Below are positions 11,921 to 23,854 of a DNA stretch of 64,000 nt, one piece after another. The stretch covers positions 11,966,001 to 12,030,000 of the forward strand of contig JAPYXD010000680.1 in the NCBI GenBank assembly GCA_030998225.1, in the 5' to 3' direction. Below the pieces are notes generated by a model. That model saw nothing but the letters and a program-made list of their open reading frames with translations. It was not told the DNA's origin and ran no database searches. Each line of letters begins with the position of its first letter. Position 1 is the stretch's first letter. This stretch comes from Diplolepis rosae. Taxonomy: Eukaryota; Arthropoda; Insecta; Hymenoptera; Diplolepididae. A program made the position numbers and the translations under genes.

Positions 11921-12169
11921 CACCCAGAAAGCAGTTTCTTTGAATCAAAGAAACATTACTTTGATATACGCCCAATGAAAAAATTTCTTTGAATTGAAGA
12001 AAGTTTTGTTGATTCAAAAAAAATGTTTCTTCAATTTAAACAAATCCATTTCTTTAGATCAAATAAAGCTTTTTTGAATTAAAAAAACTTTCTTTAATTC
12101 AAAGAAATTTTTTCTTTGACCATATATCAAAAAATAATTCTTTGATTCAAAGAAACTGTTTTCACAGTG
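11921..12169. mobile_element. CAC-ended element (TTTGATTCAAA type), 249 bp
   Basis: The left end is CACCCAGAAAGCAGTTTCTT and the inverted right end CACTGTGAAAACAGTTTCTT. The interior is almost wholly repeats of TTTCTTTGATTCAAAGAAA-like words in both orientations. The same word family fills the larger element at 38,991-39,371, and both share an internal TTTGACCATATATCAA. Confidence 0.75.
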
Positions 12170-12269
12170 TAAAAAGTAGTAAATGGGCCTTGAATGAATT
12201 TTTCTTCGTTTCGAATAAAATTTTATTCGGTCAATATATAAATCAGGTATTTTTGTTATAGTTCAGACG

Positions 12270-13170
12270 CATTCGCGTAGTTGTCGTGCCAAAAATTAGG
12301 TCCATGGGAAAAAAAGTTTTTCTATGATTTTAAGACTCAAAAAGATATCAGTCGTGTCTTATGCAAGCGAAAACAATATTTTTTATGAAAAAATTTAAAA
12401 CTTACAAAAAATAATACTTTTAATAATGTTTCTTGAAATTTTTTCCTTACTATCGCTTCTTACCAATTTTTTAAAAAATGGTTGGATTTTCATAAATCGT
12501 GGCTTTTTTTCGCGGAAAATATTTTCTTCTGTTCTACTGTTTCTGATTTCAAAAATAAGGGTGATATAATCCCTGTTTTTTAAATAATAAAAATAAAATT
12601 TAAACTTACGAAAAACGATTTTCGAATAGAACTCTTCCTTACTATCGCTTATTACGATTTTTTTTTAAATGACAGGATTTTTATGAATCATGACTCCTTC
12701 TTTCGGGGAAAATACTCTCTACAGTTCTACTGTTTCTGATTTCTAAAATAAAAGTAAAATTTTAACTAACGTAAAACAATACTTTTAATAATGTTTCTCA
12801 AATAGAATTTTTCCTTACTATCGCTTCATACCAATTTTTAAAATTATTTTTCGAATGATAAACATGATTAGGACTGCCTCGGTTTTTGGATAATATTTCA
12901 AGAGGGGATTCTTAAAAGTGTATACTTTAAAAAAACTCTAAAAATTAAGTTTTTTAAAATTTTTAGAGTAGAATACCCCATTAATAACTTTTCCTTACTA
13001 TCGCTTCATATCAATTTTGTAAAAATGATTGGATTTTCATAAATCATGGCTTATTTTTTCGGGGAGAATATTCTCTACAGCACTACTCTTTCTAATTTGA
13101 AAAATAAAGAATAAAATCTTCAAATATATATTTTTAAAAAATGTTTCTTTTAAAAGCATCATTTTAACTA
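12270..13170 (+). repeat. Tandem repeat, about four 180-bp units
   Basis: The word CTTACTATCGCTTCTTACCA and variants starts near 12,446, 12,638, 12,814 and 12,994, giving units of about 175-192 bp. The left end carries GTAGTTGTCGTGCCAAAAAT, a terminus also seen inverted at about 37,985 and 47,625. Single-unit relatives are scattered through the labial intron (about 18.9, 19.9, 23.0, 28.2, 32.2, 37.8, 44.6 and 47.5 kb). Non-coding. Confidence 0.75.
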
Positions 13171-13214
13171 TTTAAATCACTGGAAACATTATTTTCAAGA
13201 TTAAAAACAGCAGA

Positions 13215-14000
13215 GTTGTAGATAATTAAAAGTATTGTACCTTTTATTGGCCCTTAATATCAATAGAATGGTATGTTGTTGGAAAATTGGCTTTAGGGTC
13301 CATAAAATTATTAAGTCATATTTAATCAAACGTTTCGGCTCTGATGGGAGCCCTCTTCAGTGATATTTATTAAAATCTAGAAAATACAAAAATACAAAAT
13401 TTTTGAAAAATCCTTCAGCAATTTAAAAGTGTGAAAACCATACAGGTTTTTCATTCTCAAGAGGAAACCATTTCCTCTTCTATGGCTTTGATTGCCCATA
13501 ATTTGAATAATTAAAAGTATTGTACCTTGTATTGGCCCTTAATATCAATAGAATGGTATGTTGTTGGAAAATTGGCTTTATAGGGTCCATAAAATGATTA
13601 AGTCAAATTTAATCAATTTTCACCAAAAGGATAGGCTATGATTTATAAAAATTAAATCATTTATAAAAAAATAGGTAAGAAGCGATATTATAGATTACTT
13701 TTCGTAAATTTAAAATTTTTTTTCATAAAAAATAATGTTTTTCCTTTCATTAAACATTACTCATATCATAAAGTGACATATTTGATAACATGTCTGCTAT
13801 TATATTGACCTAAAATTCACATAATTTTTATTCATTTCTTGTTGTTTTGATATAGGATCAGTTTCTTTTTATTTTCTTGAATTAAAAATTAACAATATTA
13901 GATATAAGAAACGCACAAAAGGAAAGGCAAATGTTTCGGTCACATATGGGGGCCCTCTTCAGTACCATAAATTGAAAGATTAATTCAAAATTTCTGAATA
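13215..14000 (-). mobile_element. Penelope-type-like remnant with direct repeats and two hairpin cores
   Basis: Segments 13,215-13,330 and 13,503-13,618 are direct copies (shared word AATGGTATGTTGTTGGAAAA followed by TTGGCTTTAGGG or TTGGCTTTATAG). The first is followed by a core on the minus strand (13,328-13,360: CTGAAGAG, GGCTC/GAGCC stem, GAAACGTTTG). A second, different core lies at 13,928-13,962 (minus; CTGAAGAG, GGCC/GACC stem, GAAACATTTG). The duplicated ends recall the tandem pseudo-LTRs of Penelope-like elements. No reverse transcriptase or GIY-YIG nuclease was seen, so the class is inferred. Confidence 0.55.
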
Positions 14001-14399
14001 AGATTGAAATATAGGAGATAATTAAAATAAGGAAAATCATAAAACTCCCAAACTTATCTCATAGCTTGCAATTCAAAATGAAGCAGCTCAGTATGCACAA
14101 CGCGAATTGAAAAAATATGTAGAACTCATTGTATATAAACAAACGGATAAAATGAAAAAAGCTTAGAAATTTGCAATTGATCCGACCAAAACAAAAAGAA
14201 ATGAATAAAAATTACTCATACCATTTGATGTCTTAAAACCATAGAAAAGCTGTTTTTTCACAAAAACCCAATTTTCGGCACAATTTCCTTAATCAAATTC
14301 GTACGCTTGAATGAAATAAAATAAAAAAAATATCGGAAACTTGGAAGTTTAAAAAATTATCCTCAACCCAATTATGGATACAAACTCCTCTATACTTCA
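14001..14399. other. AT-rich DNA upstream of the labial promoter
   Basis: Contains the tail of the 13.9-kb core-bearing repeat and a diverged piece of the dispersed GTGCCAAAAATC-type repeat (about 14,240-14,290). No gene was seen. Confidence 0.45.
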
Positions 14400-14697
14400 G
14401 ACAGGTGGAAGATTCTCAAGATCAAGTCATCAAAAGAGAACCTTTACGTCACCACCTTAAGTAACGGAGATCCGCTAATTAAACCGTCAAATGTGAGTCT
14501 CAATTAAAATTCACAAACATCTTTTTAAGGCAGATGTGACATACATGCGATTGGGGTTGGTGATCCAGAAATGGAGGTTGGGTATATGGCGGAGTTATAA
14601 CCGCTGGGTGGTTGAAGGTGGTGCCGATATTATGAATACACGATAAGTGTCAACTGCAGCAGAGTAGATAAAAGGAAGGAAAATAAAATCCAGGCAA
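14400..14697 (+). promoter_or_regulatory. lab: Putative labial promoter region
   Basis: GC content rises sharply from about 14,500 compared with the AT-rich DNA to the left. A TATA-like GATAAAAGG lies at 14,667-14,675, about 25-30 bp before the CCATCATG sequence at 14,702, a possible start region. A GTTATAAC palindrome (near 14,594) and GGTTGGTGATCC (near 14,554) lie upstream. The promoter is inferred from position, base composition and the TATA-like box; no start site can be proven here. Confidence 0.4.
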
Positions 14698-14707
14698 CGA
14701 TCCATCA
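14698..14707 (-). promoter_or_regulatory. Hox/Exd-type bipartite site TGATGGATCG
   Basis: The minus strand reads TGATGGATCG, fitting the TGATNNATNN consensus. Labial/HoxB1-Exd/Pbx complexes are known to autoregulate through TGATGGAT-type sites. It sits at the inferred labial transcription start. A single 10-mer can arise by chance, so this is only a candidate. Confidence 0.3.
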
Positions 14708-15455
14708 TGCTGACGTGAGCCCAGAGGCGCAAGTCTGCACCCCATTGGTTGGCTCCGCCTCCATCAGATCAGATGACTTACAATACCGCCTTTTGCCCTG
14801 CCTTCTAGAGAGAGAACCTGGCACCCGGCGATCATCTCCTGCGACAGGGGGAGTCCTGCATGACTGGAAAGTTTCTCGAGCCAGGCGCAAACCTCGGACC
14901 AGTCTCACCTGCGTCACCTGCGTAAAACCTCGTTCGATCGGCCGCCTCCGCGCGGCCAGACCGCAGTGCGCTTTTGTGATCCCCGTCGGTAAGATCGGAG
15001 CTCTGTGTAGTTTGATTCAATTGTACGAGTCGATTAAGAAAATGTGAAAGAGAAAGTAAAGATCTGTGGAAGTCAGAAATTGCGTGATAGAACGGAATCC
15101 AAATCAGATCATCTCTATCTGAATTAAGAGTGAAATCTCAACGTGCTGTGCGTCGTGAAACAGTGTTCAATCTTATCAAACTTGATAAAAAACGAAACAA
15201 TGTCACGTTGGACGTGACTCTTTGATAATATTGACTACCAATCGGTTTATTACCAAACCCGGCGCTTCCAGGTGTCAGTGTAGTGACAGACATAGTGAGC
15301 TCCCCTTGATTCCTCGTGCCGCTTGCAGGTTCTGGATCAGTGAGTTGAGTGCTTCGGATCTCTCATAGTCCAAGAGCGTAGATAACTGGAGCTCAATACC
15401 CTCTAAAATAAAAATTGTTTGTTAGTTGGCTGTTTAATGTTCCTCAGTTGTGAGT
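14698..15455 (+). other. lab: Probable labial 5' leader
   Basis: About 750 nt of relatively GC-rich sequence between the TATA-like box and the start codon. An in-frame TAA at 15,435-15,437 closes the labial frame upstream, so the coding region cannot extend further 5' without an intron. TTGCAG near 15,325 could be a splice acceptor, so an additional non-coding exon cannot be excluded. The 110-codon ORF at 14,715-15,047 and its antisense partners show no recognisable domain. Confidence 0.45.
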
Positions 15456-15502
15456 ATGATGATGATGGACATGGGCATGTACGGAACTTACGGCAAACCT
15501 GA
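15437..15502 (+). other. Upstream ORF overlapping the labial start
   Basis: ATG at 15,437 opens 21 codons in the +1 frame relative to labial and stops at TGA 15,500-15,502, that is 44 nt past the labial start codon. Ribosomes starting here would bypass the main start, so it could dampen translation. The function is inferred from geometry only. Confidence 0.5.
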
Positions 15503-16299
15503 CTCCTATCCTAATTACGGTTTCGCAAGTCAAGTTAATCAGCCAACGGGTGGGCACGTGTCCGTTTCTTCATCTCCGGAACTAGCACCAACGTACTATT
15601 ATCCACAGTCGGCTATTGCTCCTTATTCTTCAGCATCTTCAGATGTGTTTCTAGCCTCAGATTCTGGAGCCTCGAGCACCCCTCCGCAGAGTTTTTACTC
15701 CCCGAATGGAGCACTTTTGCATGAAGATGGAACTGCAATCATATCTTCGGAGAACGGACTTAGCTACACGAACCTCGACTATGCTTCGTCTTCCTCGTAT
15801 CCGACGCAACACACCAACTGCCATCCGGCAGCGGATCCCCATCCTAGTTGTCATATACAACCTTCAGGATATCGAGAGGAACATCGTCATCAAGGTCCAT
15901 CAATTCATCAAGGCTCGGTATTGTCTCATTCCCGTTCTGAGCAAATCCACCATCAGCAATCTAGTCATCATCACGAAGCGGATTATCAGATATCGCTTGG
16001 TTCCTCTAATTATCTGCATCAGATCCCAGCTCCTGAAGAAACGCTGCATTATGGGCAGCAGGGTGGATTAAGGCAGACTGGGTACGCTGCTCATCCGACG
16101 GGTCATTATAAGGAAGAAAGCCCTGATCCCTCAGGCTATCACACCCTGCAACAGACTGGGCATAATCTTCATCCTCATGCTCACGTTCATCCACATCATC
16201 ACCAACAACATTCACATCTGACCCAGCAACAACAACAACAGGCCCAGGTGCCGACGTATAAGTGGATGCAGGTCAAGAGAAATGTTCCTAAGCCAGTTG
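15456..16299 (+). CDS. lab: Hox protein Labial, exon 1 (residues 1-281)
   Basis: Labial is the anterior Hox transcription factor (HOX1 class); it acts in the nucleus with the cofactor Extradenticle to pattern head segments and midgut. This exon encodes the N-terminal 281 residues and no homeodomain, which must lie beyond the window. The start MMMMDMGMYG resembles the MMDVSSMYG of the Drosophila protein. Conserved AIISSENG at 94-101 is followed by YTNLD at 104-108. Low-complexity parts are Ser/Tyr/Pro-rich 36-88, His-rich 236-254 and a glutamine run 257-262. The Exd-binding hexapeptide TYKWMQ is at 267-272, followed by VKRNVPKP (273-280), typical of labial. The start is the first ATG after an in-frame TAA; three more ATGs follow at once and any could be used. 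A strong donor, GTAAGT at 16,300-16,305, ends the exon in phase 1. Read-through to 16,358 would add an unrelated 19-residue tail and is not the main product. Confidence 0.96.
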
Positions 16300-16305
16300 G
16301 TAAGT

Positions 16306-17580
16306 TTGGTGATGGATATGGATGTTGGGGTCAAAATACTGTTGTTTATCACTCATAAAATTTGAGTATCAATAATTTATTATAATGTAACTCAAGATTC
16401 ATGATAGTTTTCACCTCGAAGTGTTGTCCCCCAGAACAGAAATTTGAAAACCCTGGAAATTCTTTTAGCTGTAACAAAAAGTTATTTAAAGAGATGACCA
16501 TTAAAATTTTATGGGGCCACAAGTACCAAAGATTTTAAAAAGTTTTATGAATATATATTCATTTCTGTTGAAGTAAATCAAGGCGGAAGCAAAATAAATA
16601 ATGACTACAATTATTGAGTCTTATGTTGTACTTTATAAGAGATGTAAGTTTGGTAACTTTAAATTATTGAAAAATTACTAATTTGTTGTACTATTCAAGA
16701 TATTACAAATTTTCATTCAGATATAAATCTAATAGTGAATTCAAGAATTTTTTCTTTTATAAGAAGATACAACGATATGAGATAAGAATTATGATATACT
16801 TATCATAATCTTTAAATAAAATCTAATGTGGATCAAAATATATAAATATTTTTTAGTATATAGAATTCAAACTAAATTGTAGCCATTTTGATTATAGGAT
16901 TGAGTTGAAATGATATTTAATAAATCCTACAATCGGCATAAGACGTCAGAATTTTAACGCCATCATAATCTGATCAGAAGTCTAAAATACTATTAAGAAT
17001 GTTGAATTCAATAATACCACATTTTCTTATTATTTCTACGCAGTGAATGAAACGATAATACTAAAATATTTCATAGTACGCAAGCAATATATTTACTGAT
17101 GCTTATCATAATTGAAGAAACTTCCAAGTGTCGTGTACACAGAACTATCTAATCTGTTATTAATTATCTATTTTTTCTTAAAATGTACTAATGATTACGT
17201 CGGATTCAAATGTACTTGAATATCTTCTCCTAAAAAAAGCAATATAGTTCATCATGTACCCAAAGCGAGCAAAATTAATTCGTTCATTCAAGCGTATCGT
17301 CATTTTAAAAAACAAATTGTAAAACTGAATCCCGATTTAGAATGGCTAGAGTTTCTAGACAGACTTGAAAAAGTTGTACCCGCCGCGATTAGTCGTCCTA
17401 GTTATTCATTACGTATGTAGAAAAACAACGCAAAAAATAACGAGGAAAATATAAATCTAAATCATAGAATGAGTCGTTGAACTATAAATCGATAAATCAT
17501 TGAACATAAATAATTTTTGCCTCCTACTTATTTATAAAACAAACGGAAATTATTAAAGCGCATAACTTAACCAGAATACC
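16306..17580. other. 5' part of the intron, little repeat content
   Basis: AT-rich, with no ORF of note and no obvious repeat. As one of the few stretches not obviously built from repeats, it could hold regulatory DNA. A TGATGGATAT word lies at 16,310-16,319, ten bases after the donor. Confidence 0.45.
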
Positions 17581-17589
17581 TAAAAAAAT

Positions 17590-18165
17590 TTGAAACACAA
17601 TTTTTTGGTTAAAAGTGTACTAGGAAAAAAAGTTTATTTTTCCGTGTTGCAATCAATTTTTTTTTCCACTGAGGGGACAAAAATTGATTTTTTCCGAGAA
17701 GGTCATAAAATGAATTTTATTCCCCCCGTGGGTCAAACAATTTCATTTTTTAACCCCCCAGTAGAAAGAAAATCGCGAGCAACACGAAAAAAACATTTAT
17801 TTTACTCATGTGATTGTTGCACTCGCTTTGTTCGGGATTCAAACTGGCAAAATAAACTTTTTTCCCTAGTTGCACAATATACCATTGTTTACCCTCGCAG
17901 AGGGCAATAAAGTTCACTTTATGACCCACTAGTAGAAAATAGTACATTGTGCGACTAGGGAAAAAAATTTTATTTTGCGAACGTAAAGTTTGATGCCCCA
18001 GTAAAGCAAGGGCAACAATTACGCAAGTAAAATAAATCTTTTTCGCGATTTTTTTTTACTGGGGGTCGAAAAATTCATTTTTTTGCCCCGCAGGGTGAAA
18101 AAAAATGCAGTTTATGACCCGGCGCTAGTAGAAAAAGTTTATTTCTTGATCACACCAAACATTTG
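17590..18165. repeat. Iterated-word repeat (CTAGTAGAAAAAGTTTATTT type)
   Basis: Contains many variants of ACTAGGAAAAAAAGTTTATT, GCAAGTAAAATAAA, GTTGCAC and CCCCCCAGT in both orientations, beginning near 17,618 and ending near 18,165. It resembles the interior of the CAC-ended elements, but clear terminal repeats were not found. The 106-codon ORF at 17,590-17,910 is built from these words and is not considered a gene. Confidence 0.55.
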
Positions 18166-18400
18166 TTTTATGTTATCAATTAATTCAGTTAATTAAAAAA
18201 ATTAAATTTATTCGGTGAATACAACAACCAAATTTTGTGACCCAAAGCTTTCGTTCACTCGAGCAAACGAGTTTGGTGATATGAACACAAATTTATTTCG
18301 TTTACCTAAATATTTTTGTTCAATCAACCAAATGAAGTCAACAAAATAATTTCGTTGAACCAACTAAGAAATTTTCCTTTAGATAGGTACACTGATAGAA
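18166..18400. repeat. Iterated-word repeat (AACCAAAT/ATTTGGTT type)
   Basis: Short words such as CAACCAAAT, TCAACAAAAT and TTTCGTTGAACCAAC are repeated in both directions. Related mosaics lie at about 21,310-21,540 and 31,450-31,770. The ends were not resolved. Confidence 0.5.
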
Positions 18401-18767
18401 ACATTCTTGATTTTCATTAAAATTGTTAATTAAATTTAGTACATTGAAATTAATAAATTCACATAATTCGAATTTGCACAATTTGCAACTTTTCTAGGTT
18501 TTCAAGGTCTTGAATTTTCATATTTCCAGATTTTTTAGGATATTCTATCTATGTAGATAAATGATTTAAAACAAGAGCAACACTTCCAAAATACGTTTAT
18601 TTTTGTTAAGAAGCAAAATTATGATGTAATAATCATTTAAATGGCAATTTAAAATATTACAATATAAAACAATAAACATTTAGAAATCTTTGTTTAAAAT
18701 AAATGAAAAGGTTCAACCAATTTGGATTTTTTTGGCATAAAAATAAATTATGTTATTATATTTATCT

Positions 18768-20045
18768 ATTTTTCTGAATTTTCAATCAGTAAAAAATGTT
18801 TTGCTTTTAAGAATAGCAATATTATTATTGAAGGGCTAATTTGAAAGATAAAAGATTATTTTTCAAGAAAAAAATTTGAAACAAAAAGAAATAATGCATT
18901 TAACGAATTTTATTTTTACCCGAACTTTTTTTCCCATCGCTTCATACCAAATTATACAAAATGATGCGATTCTAAAAAATCACGAATCATTTTTTCAGGA
19001 AAAAGAATCTTCACAACTTTACCGTTCACAATTTTTGGAAATAAATTTTTTAATGGCTGAAACCATTAAAAATCAATTTTCCAGAACAAAATTCTTATAA
19101 ACAAACTACTGAATTTGGTAATAAATTATTTACTTTATGAAAATTGTAAATTACATTTTCTCAAAGTTACAAATTTGTTTTAATTTTAAATTAAGGAGGA
19201 AATTAAAACTTAAGGCTCTATCAGCCTTAAAAGGAACATATTTTCATCATGAACACTCGCGCTTCGTGCTCGACTTTCTGTATACATTACTGTAACTTTC
19301 TAATAGTTTATATGATTCAGAAACATTTATCTTCTTCTAAATCTCTCAAAAAGGGAAAAAATTCGTAGACTGTTTTTAAGCAAACGATTTTTTAGTTTAA
19401 CGCTTATTTTGTGTCTCACATATTTTGGTTGAAAAATGTAATTTTTGATTTTCAATGTTTTTTTCGTATATCACATATTTAAAAAAAATTGAATTATTGA
19501 ATTTTAATCGTATTTTTTAGAATTAAAACGAAAAATATACATTTTATCAGAAACTGTGTCAGACGAAATTTGTAGACCTTATTGAAGTGAACAATTTTGC
19601 ATTCTTACGTTTTTTTTTGTATTTCACATATTATGGTTACAAACTTGAATTTTCGATTTTCAATAGTATTTTTTTAAATTAATAAGAAAAATATACAAAT
19701 TATAAAAAAATGTTTCCAATTTTCTAAAATTAATATTTTGCTTATAAGAATTTTGTTCTGGAAAATTGATTTTAATGGTTCCAACCATTAAAGAATTTAT
19801 TTCCTAAAAATCAGGAACGGTAAAGTTGCGAAGATTCTTTTTCCTGAAGAAATATTTCGTGATTTATTAGAATCGCACTATTTTTTAAAATTTGGTATGA
19901 AGTGATAAGAAAAAAAATTCGGGTAAAGATAAAATTTGTTAAATGCATTATTTTTTTGTTTCAAATTTTTTCTTGAAAAATAATCTTTTCTCTTTCAAGC
20001 TAGCCCTTCAATAATAATATTGCTATTCTTAAAAGCAAAAATATA
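18768..20045. repeat. Inverted pair of a dispersed repeat around a spacer
   Basis: The arms, about 18,794-19,110 and 19,740-20,045, are reverse complements with minor differences (landmarks GCAATATTATTATTGAAGGG, CCATCGCTTCATACCA, AATGGCTGAAACCATTAAA). The spacer from about 19,195 contains AAGGCTCTATCAGCCTTAA and CACTCGCGCTTCGTGCTCG, also found at 24,130-24,190, followed by units of the roughly 145-bp tandem repeat. Non-coding; the ORF at 18,876-19,100 is part of the arm. Confidence 0.75.
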
Positions 20046-20099
20046 TATTTTTTCCTGAGGTCTAATTTTCCTGGATGAACTACCTTAATCCCTGATTTT

Positions 20100-22765
20100 C
20101 CAGGTTTCCAGGAAAAGTGTCAACCCTGAATTCCATATACAGCATATGCAAATGCCTGCATATACTTTTATATTAAAAATGTAAAATTCTTGAACTGTAT
20201 ATTTAAGATGTGTCACGAAAAAACTTTGACCTTTTTAAAGACTATTCATCATTCATAAAATATCCCATAAAGAATTGTTAAAGCCAAATCAAATCAATGC
20301 TAACAAATCCTATATATGTAATACCCAATTGTTAATTCACGTCAAACTAATTGATGAAAACCAAATCATTCTCCATTATGTCAAACAGAACTTAGATTTT
20401 ATAATCTATGCGGAAGAGAAATAGATTCTTCAAGTTATACAAGAAATGTAATACATATGTGTTACTCTGAGCTCTGCAATTGGGATGCTGTTTTTTATTT
20501 CTATCGACATGTTTAATATTGTCCTAGTCTAGCTTTATGTGTATAAAAATCCGACAGATAAGTTTCATGTGTGGATGAACAGGAAGATACGAGAGCTTAC
20601 TCGGAAGCCGTACCTATGCGATCATAAATCAAACGTGACAACCGCTTGCCAACTCTCTATCTGTCAAACGTTACATTTGCTCAAGTGCTAGAGTTTGCAT
20701 ACGATTAGGTTTGGGGTTTGCTGGTTAGGTGCCGCGAATAGTTTCCTTAGTTTATCACTATCTGATAAATCGATCGGTTGTGGGTACAGATCTTAATAGA
20801 GTTGTTTACGAAAGCCATGTCAAAGTGGCCTCAGGTGTCTAGTCAAAAAATTATTAACCATCGAATCATTTAAATATAGAACAAATGACAGCTGGTTAGG
20901 AATTAATTCTAATTAAGCTATTTCACCCATACCTGAAATCCAATTAATGCTTTTTTAAATAAAAATAAAAAATAGAGAGCGTGAATAGATTTTAAAAAAC
21001 CACTAATAGAAAATTATAACACAAATCAAATTAAATGTGGAATGTTTGTCGTTTGTCGTAGACTTTTTATATCGAAAAAATCAGATATGATAAGATAAAT
21101 CAGATTCTTCGTTGACAATCTGATGTACTGGACGTCACAAAGTACTAATTTTTGAATATTTTTTGACTTAGCAAGAGAAAGTGTGAGAATAATAAAGTCA
21201 ATTTTTTTAAACAATATAGGTTCAAACCTTCATAATTATAATTTTATTAATTTCATGTATCTTGATATTTGCATGCAAATATGGAATATAATCTGTCTTA
21301 GACATCCAGGAAAAAAATTGCTTCATCTAATCAAACCACTTTGTTAAATGAATCGAGATATTTGGTTAAATTAACTGATATTTGATTCAATCAACTAAAA
21401 TATTTATTTGATTTCATCAAAAATCGTATCCAAACAAGCCATCTTTGGATGTAGGAAAAGAATTTGGTCAACTTTTTGATGAAAAAATGCTTTGTTTGAT
21501 CCAACGAAATTTGGATTGAATCAACAAAAATATGTTCTTAGTAAAAGCAAAAATTATTGGAGTAGACAAAGTTCGAAGTTCAGTAGTTTCTATTTTACGT
21601 AGCAAAGCATTAAAAACTTGACGTTATCGACCTTCGATCAAACGAATCGCGATAAAAAGTCGGAATTGTTGCGTATATCAAAAACGATTATCTGAGCGAT
21701 TCACAAAACACTAATGTGCCACGAATTGATAAGTCCTGATCTGGCTACTGATATACTCATTTGACATTGTCTTTCTGAGAAGGTAACAATCTCAAAGATT
21801 TATTGAGAAGAAATTGAGACAAACATCAAAGTCTCGTGTTGGATTCTTTTTTACGAGTAAATAATTAATTAAATAAATAATTAATGCTCAGTTTCTTGAA
21901 TATAATGAAAACTTCTAAACACTGGATGAAACAATTATTGAAATAGTACGTTCAAAAAACATAAAAATACTTGTAAAATGTTACCTAAATTTATCAATTC
22001 TTCATAAAAACAAACGCAAAACATGATAATTACTGGTGCCAGATACTCTACAAGTATGAAAATCATATTAAATCCATTAAAATATTACATTCATTAAGGA
22101 AAGCTACAAAAGAATTCATATTGAATGCTGCTTTTGACAAATCTCTTGATCTAGAAATGTAAAATTAACAAACGATTGCCAGATCTGACAACATATATCA
22201 GTTCAAGTGGTTTTGACTAAAAAATCGCGAGTCAGCGTTTATATTTATAAACAGAGACAATGGTTACGATTAAGATACAATATAAAGGCAAATTCCAACA
22301 ACAATATAAGACGCGTTAAAAACCGAAGGAAAATAAATCCTTGATTTTGAATAATAAATCGATTTGTATCGATCTTAAAAAATATTTACAATGCAATCAT
22401 AATTATTTTTCTTTCAATAAAATTTGTATGAAAAAAGGAATTAAATGTCAAAATATTTTATCTACATATTATAATAAATTGAAATATTGTCAAAAGCAAC
22501 ACTTAGTTTAATCATCAACTCTCTGACTTAAATTCTTCTTAAATATTTGAGGAATTTTAGAGAACATGAAAGCGGATGTAACTAAAAAATAATAATAACT
22601 AAAAAAGTTTAATTTTAGAAATTTATCATCTTTACGATAAGTAGACTTTTTCTCATTATCAAAACTAAAAATAAGCATTCTACGTCTTTTTGCATCAGCC
22701 TTAGTTTATCTCGAAATTTGATTTGATAATTTTAAATATGTTGGACACGAAATTAGACCTCAGGC
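20100..22765. other. Intronic AT-rich DNA, mostly unassigned
   Basis: Contains an AACCAAAT-type word mosaic at about 21,310-21,540. Otherwise no repeat boundary, RNA gene or coding region is recognised. The stretch 20,580-20,830 is slightly less AT-rich and could be single-copy regulatory DNA. Confidence 0.45.
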
Positions 22766-23270
22766 AAAAATAGATAATTTTTTCTTTCAAGAATAAAAAT
22801 ATTATTAATGCAGGGCTAATTTGGAAGAGAAAGATTATTTTCCAATATAAAAATTTGAAACATAAAAATAATGCATTTAACAAATTTCATTTTTACTCTA
22901 CAACATAACCGTTTCCAATTTTCTGAAATTAATAAATTATTACCAAATTCAGCAATTTGTTTATAAGAATTGTATTTTGGAAAATTTATTTTTAATGGTT
23001 TCAGCCATTAAAGAATTTATTTCCAAAAATTGGGAACGGTAAAGTTGTGAAGATTCTTTTTCCTGAAAAAATAATCGCATCATTTTGTAAAATTTGGTAG
23101 GAAGCAATAAGGATAAAAGTTCGGCAAAAATAAAAATTTGTTAAATACATTATTTTTTTGCATTTTAAATTTTTTTCACGGAAAAAAATCTTTTCTCATT
23201 CAAATTAGCCCTTCAATAATAATATTTCTATTCTTGAAAGTAAAATTATCTATTTTTACCTGAGGTCTAA
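22766..23270 (-). repeat. Copy of the GCAATATTATTATTGAAGGG-type dispersed repeat
   Basis: Matches the arms of the 18.8-20.0 kb inverted pair; 22,770-22,890 and 22,910-23,270 carry inverted partial copies. It includes AATGGTTTCAGCCATTAAAG. Its right end reads CCTGAGGTCTAATTTT with GGATGAACTGCCTTAAC, as at 20,060-20,085. Confidence 0.65.
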
Positions 23271-23854
23271 TTTTTGTGGATGAACTGCCTTAACTTATAC
23301 CCACTCTAAGTTTCAAAGACGAGCTTAATCGTATCATAAAGTTTCTCAGGATTATATTACGCTGAATTTCACTCGAAACTTATTATAATCGAATTAATAG
23401 AAGCAAGCAAGCGCTATGCGAAGGGTGAGATCACGACACTTATTGCACCAGAACATGCAATCCATGCTTTACTTGAAAGCTTACCTAACCCTCGATCATC
23501 CCTACGCACCCCTATTTTCCACTCTTTTACCCTTTTAACTTTCTCATCGCTTAGACTTATCATATTTCTCAGCTTGATTCCAACAACTTGTTGCCCAATT
23601 TTCAAATTTCCATTAAATTGATCATAGATATCATATTTGTTTGACTAGAACCAACAAAAGGCAGTTTCTTAGAAAAACTTTAAGATAAATATCATAGATT
23701 TTTATTGATGGAATCATATTACCCAAAAACAGCTGAAAACAACTCAAATTTATCCGTCGACTACGCCAATAAAAAACCTATGATTTTATCTGAAACTTTC
23801 CATGGCTTATTTTATTCGATATCAAATTTGTCATACGTTCAATAAAAAAAATCT
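23271..23854. other. Intronic DNA; part shared inverted with 61.4-61.6 kb
   Basis: 23,400-23,600 is less AT-rich and unassigned. 23,655-23,830 matches 61,470-61,610 in reverse (shared GATGGAATCATATTACCC versus GGGTAATATGATTCCATC-like sequence, with AAACAGCTGAAAACAACT), so it is an old dispersed repeat. Confidence 0.5.

Noticed and set aside
12405..13120. CRISPR array
   Set aside because: Units of about 180 bp with no short identical repeats or unique spacers, in an insect genome; an ordinary tandem repeat.
14715..15047. 110-codon ORF in the labial leader
   Set aside because: It lies in GC-rich leader DNA, has similar-length ORFs antisense, and resembles no protein I know.
15706..16071. 121-codon ORF inside labial exon 1
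   Set aside because: Shadow frame of the labial coding sequence.
16302..16358. Read-through C-terminus of labial exon 1
   Set aside because: A strong GTAAGT donor and the matching phase-1 acceptor with conserved downstream residues show that splicing is the normal outcome.
17590..17910. 106-codon ORF early in the intron
   Set aside because: Composed of repeated words of a non-coding repeat.
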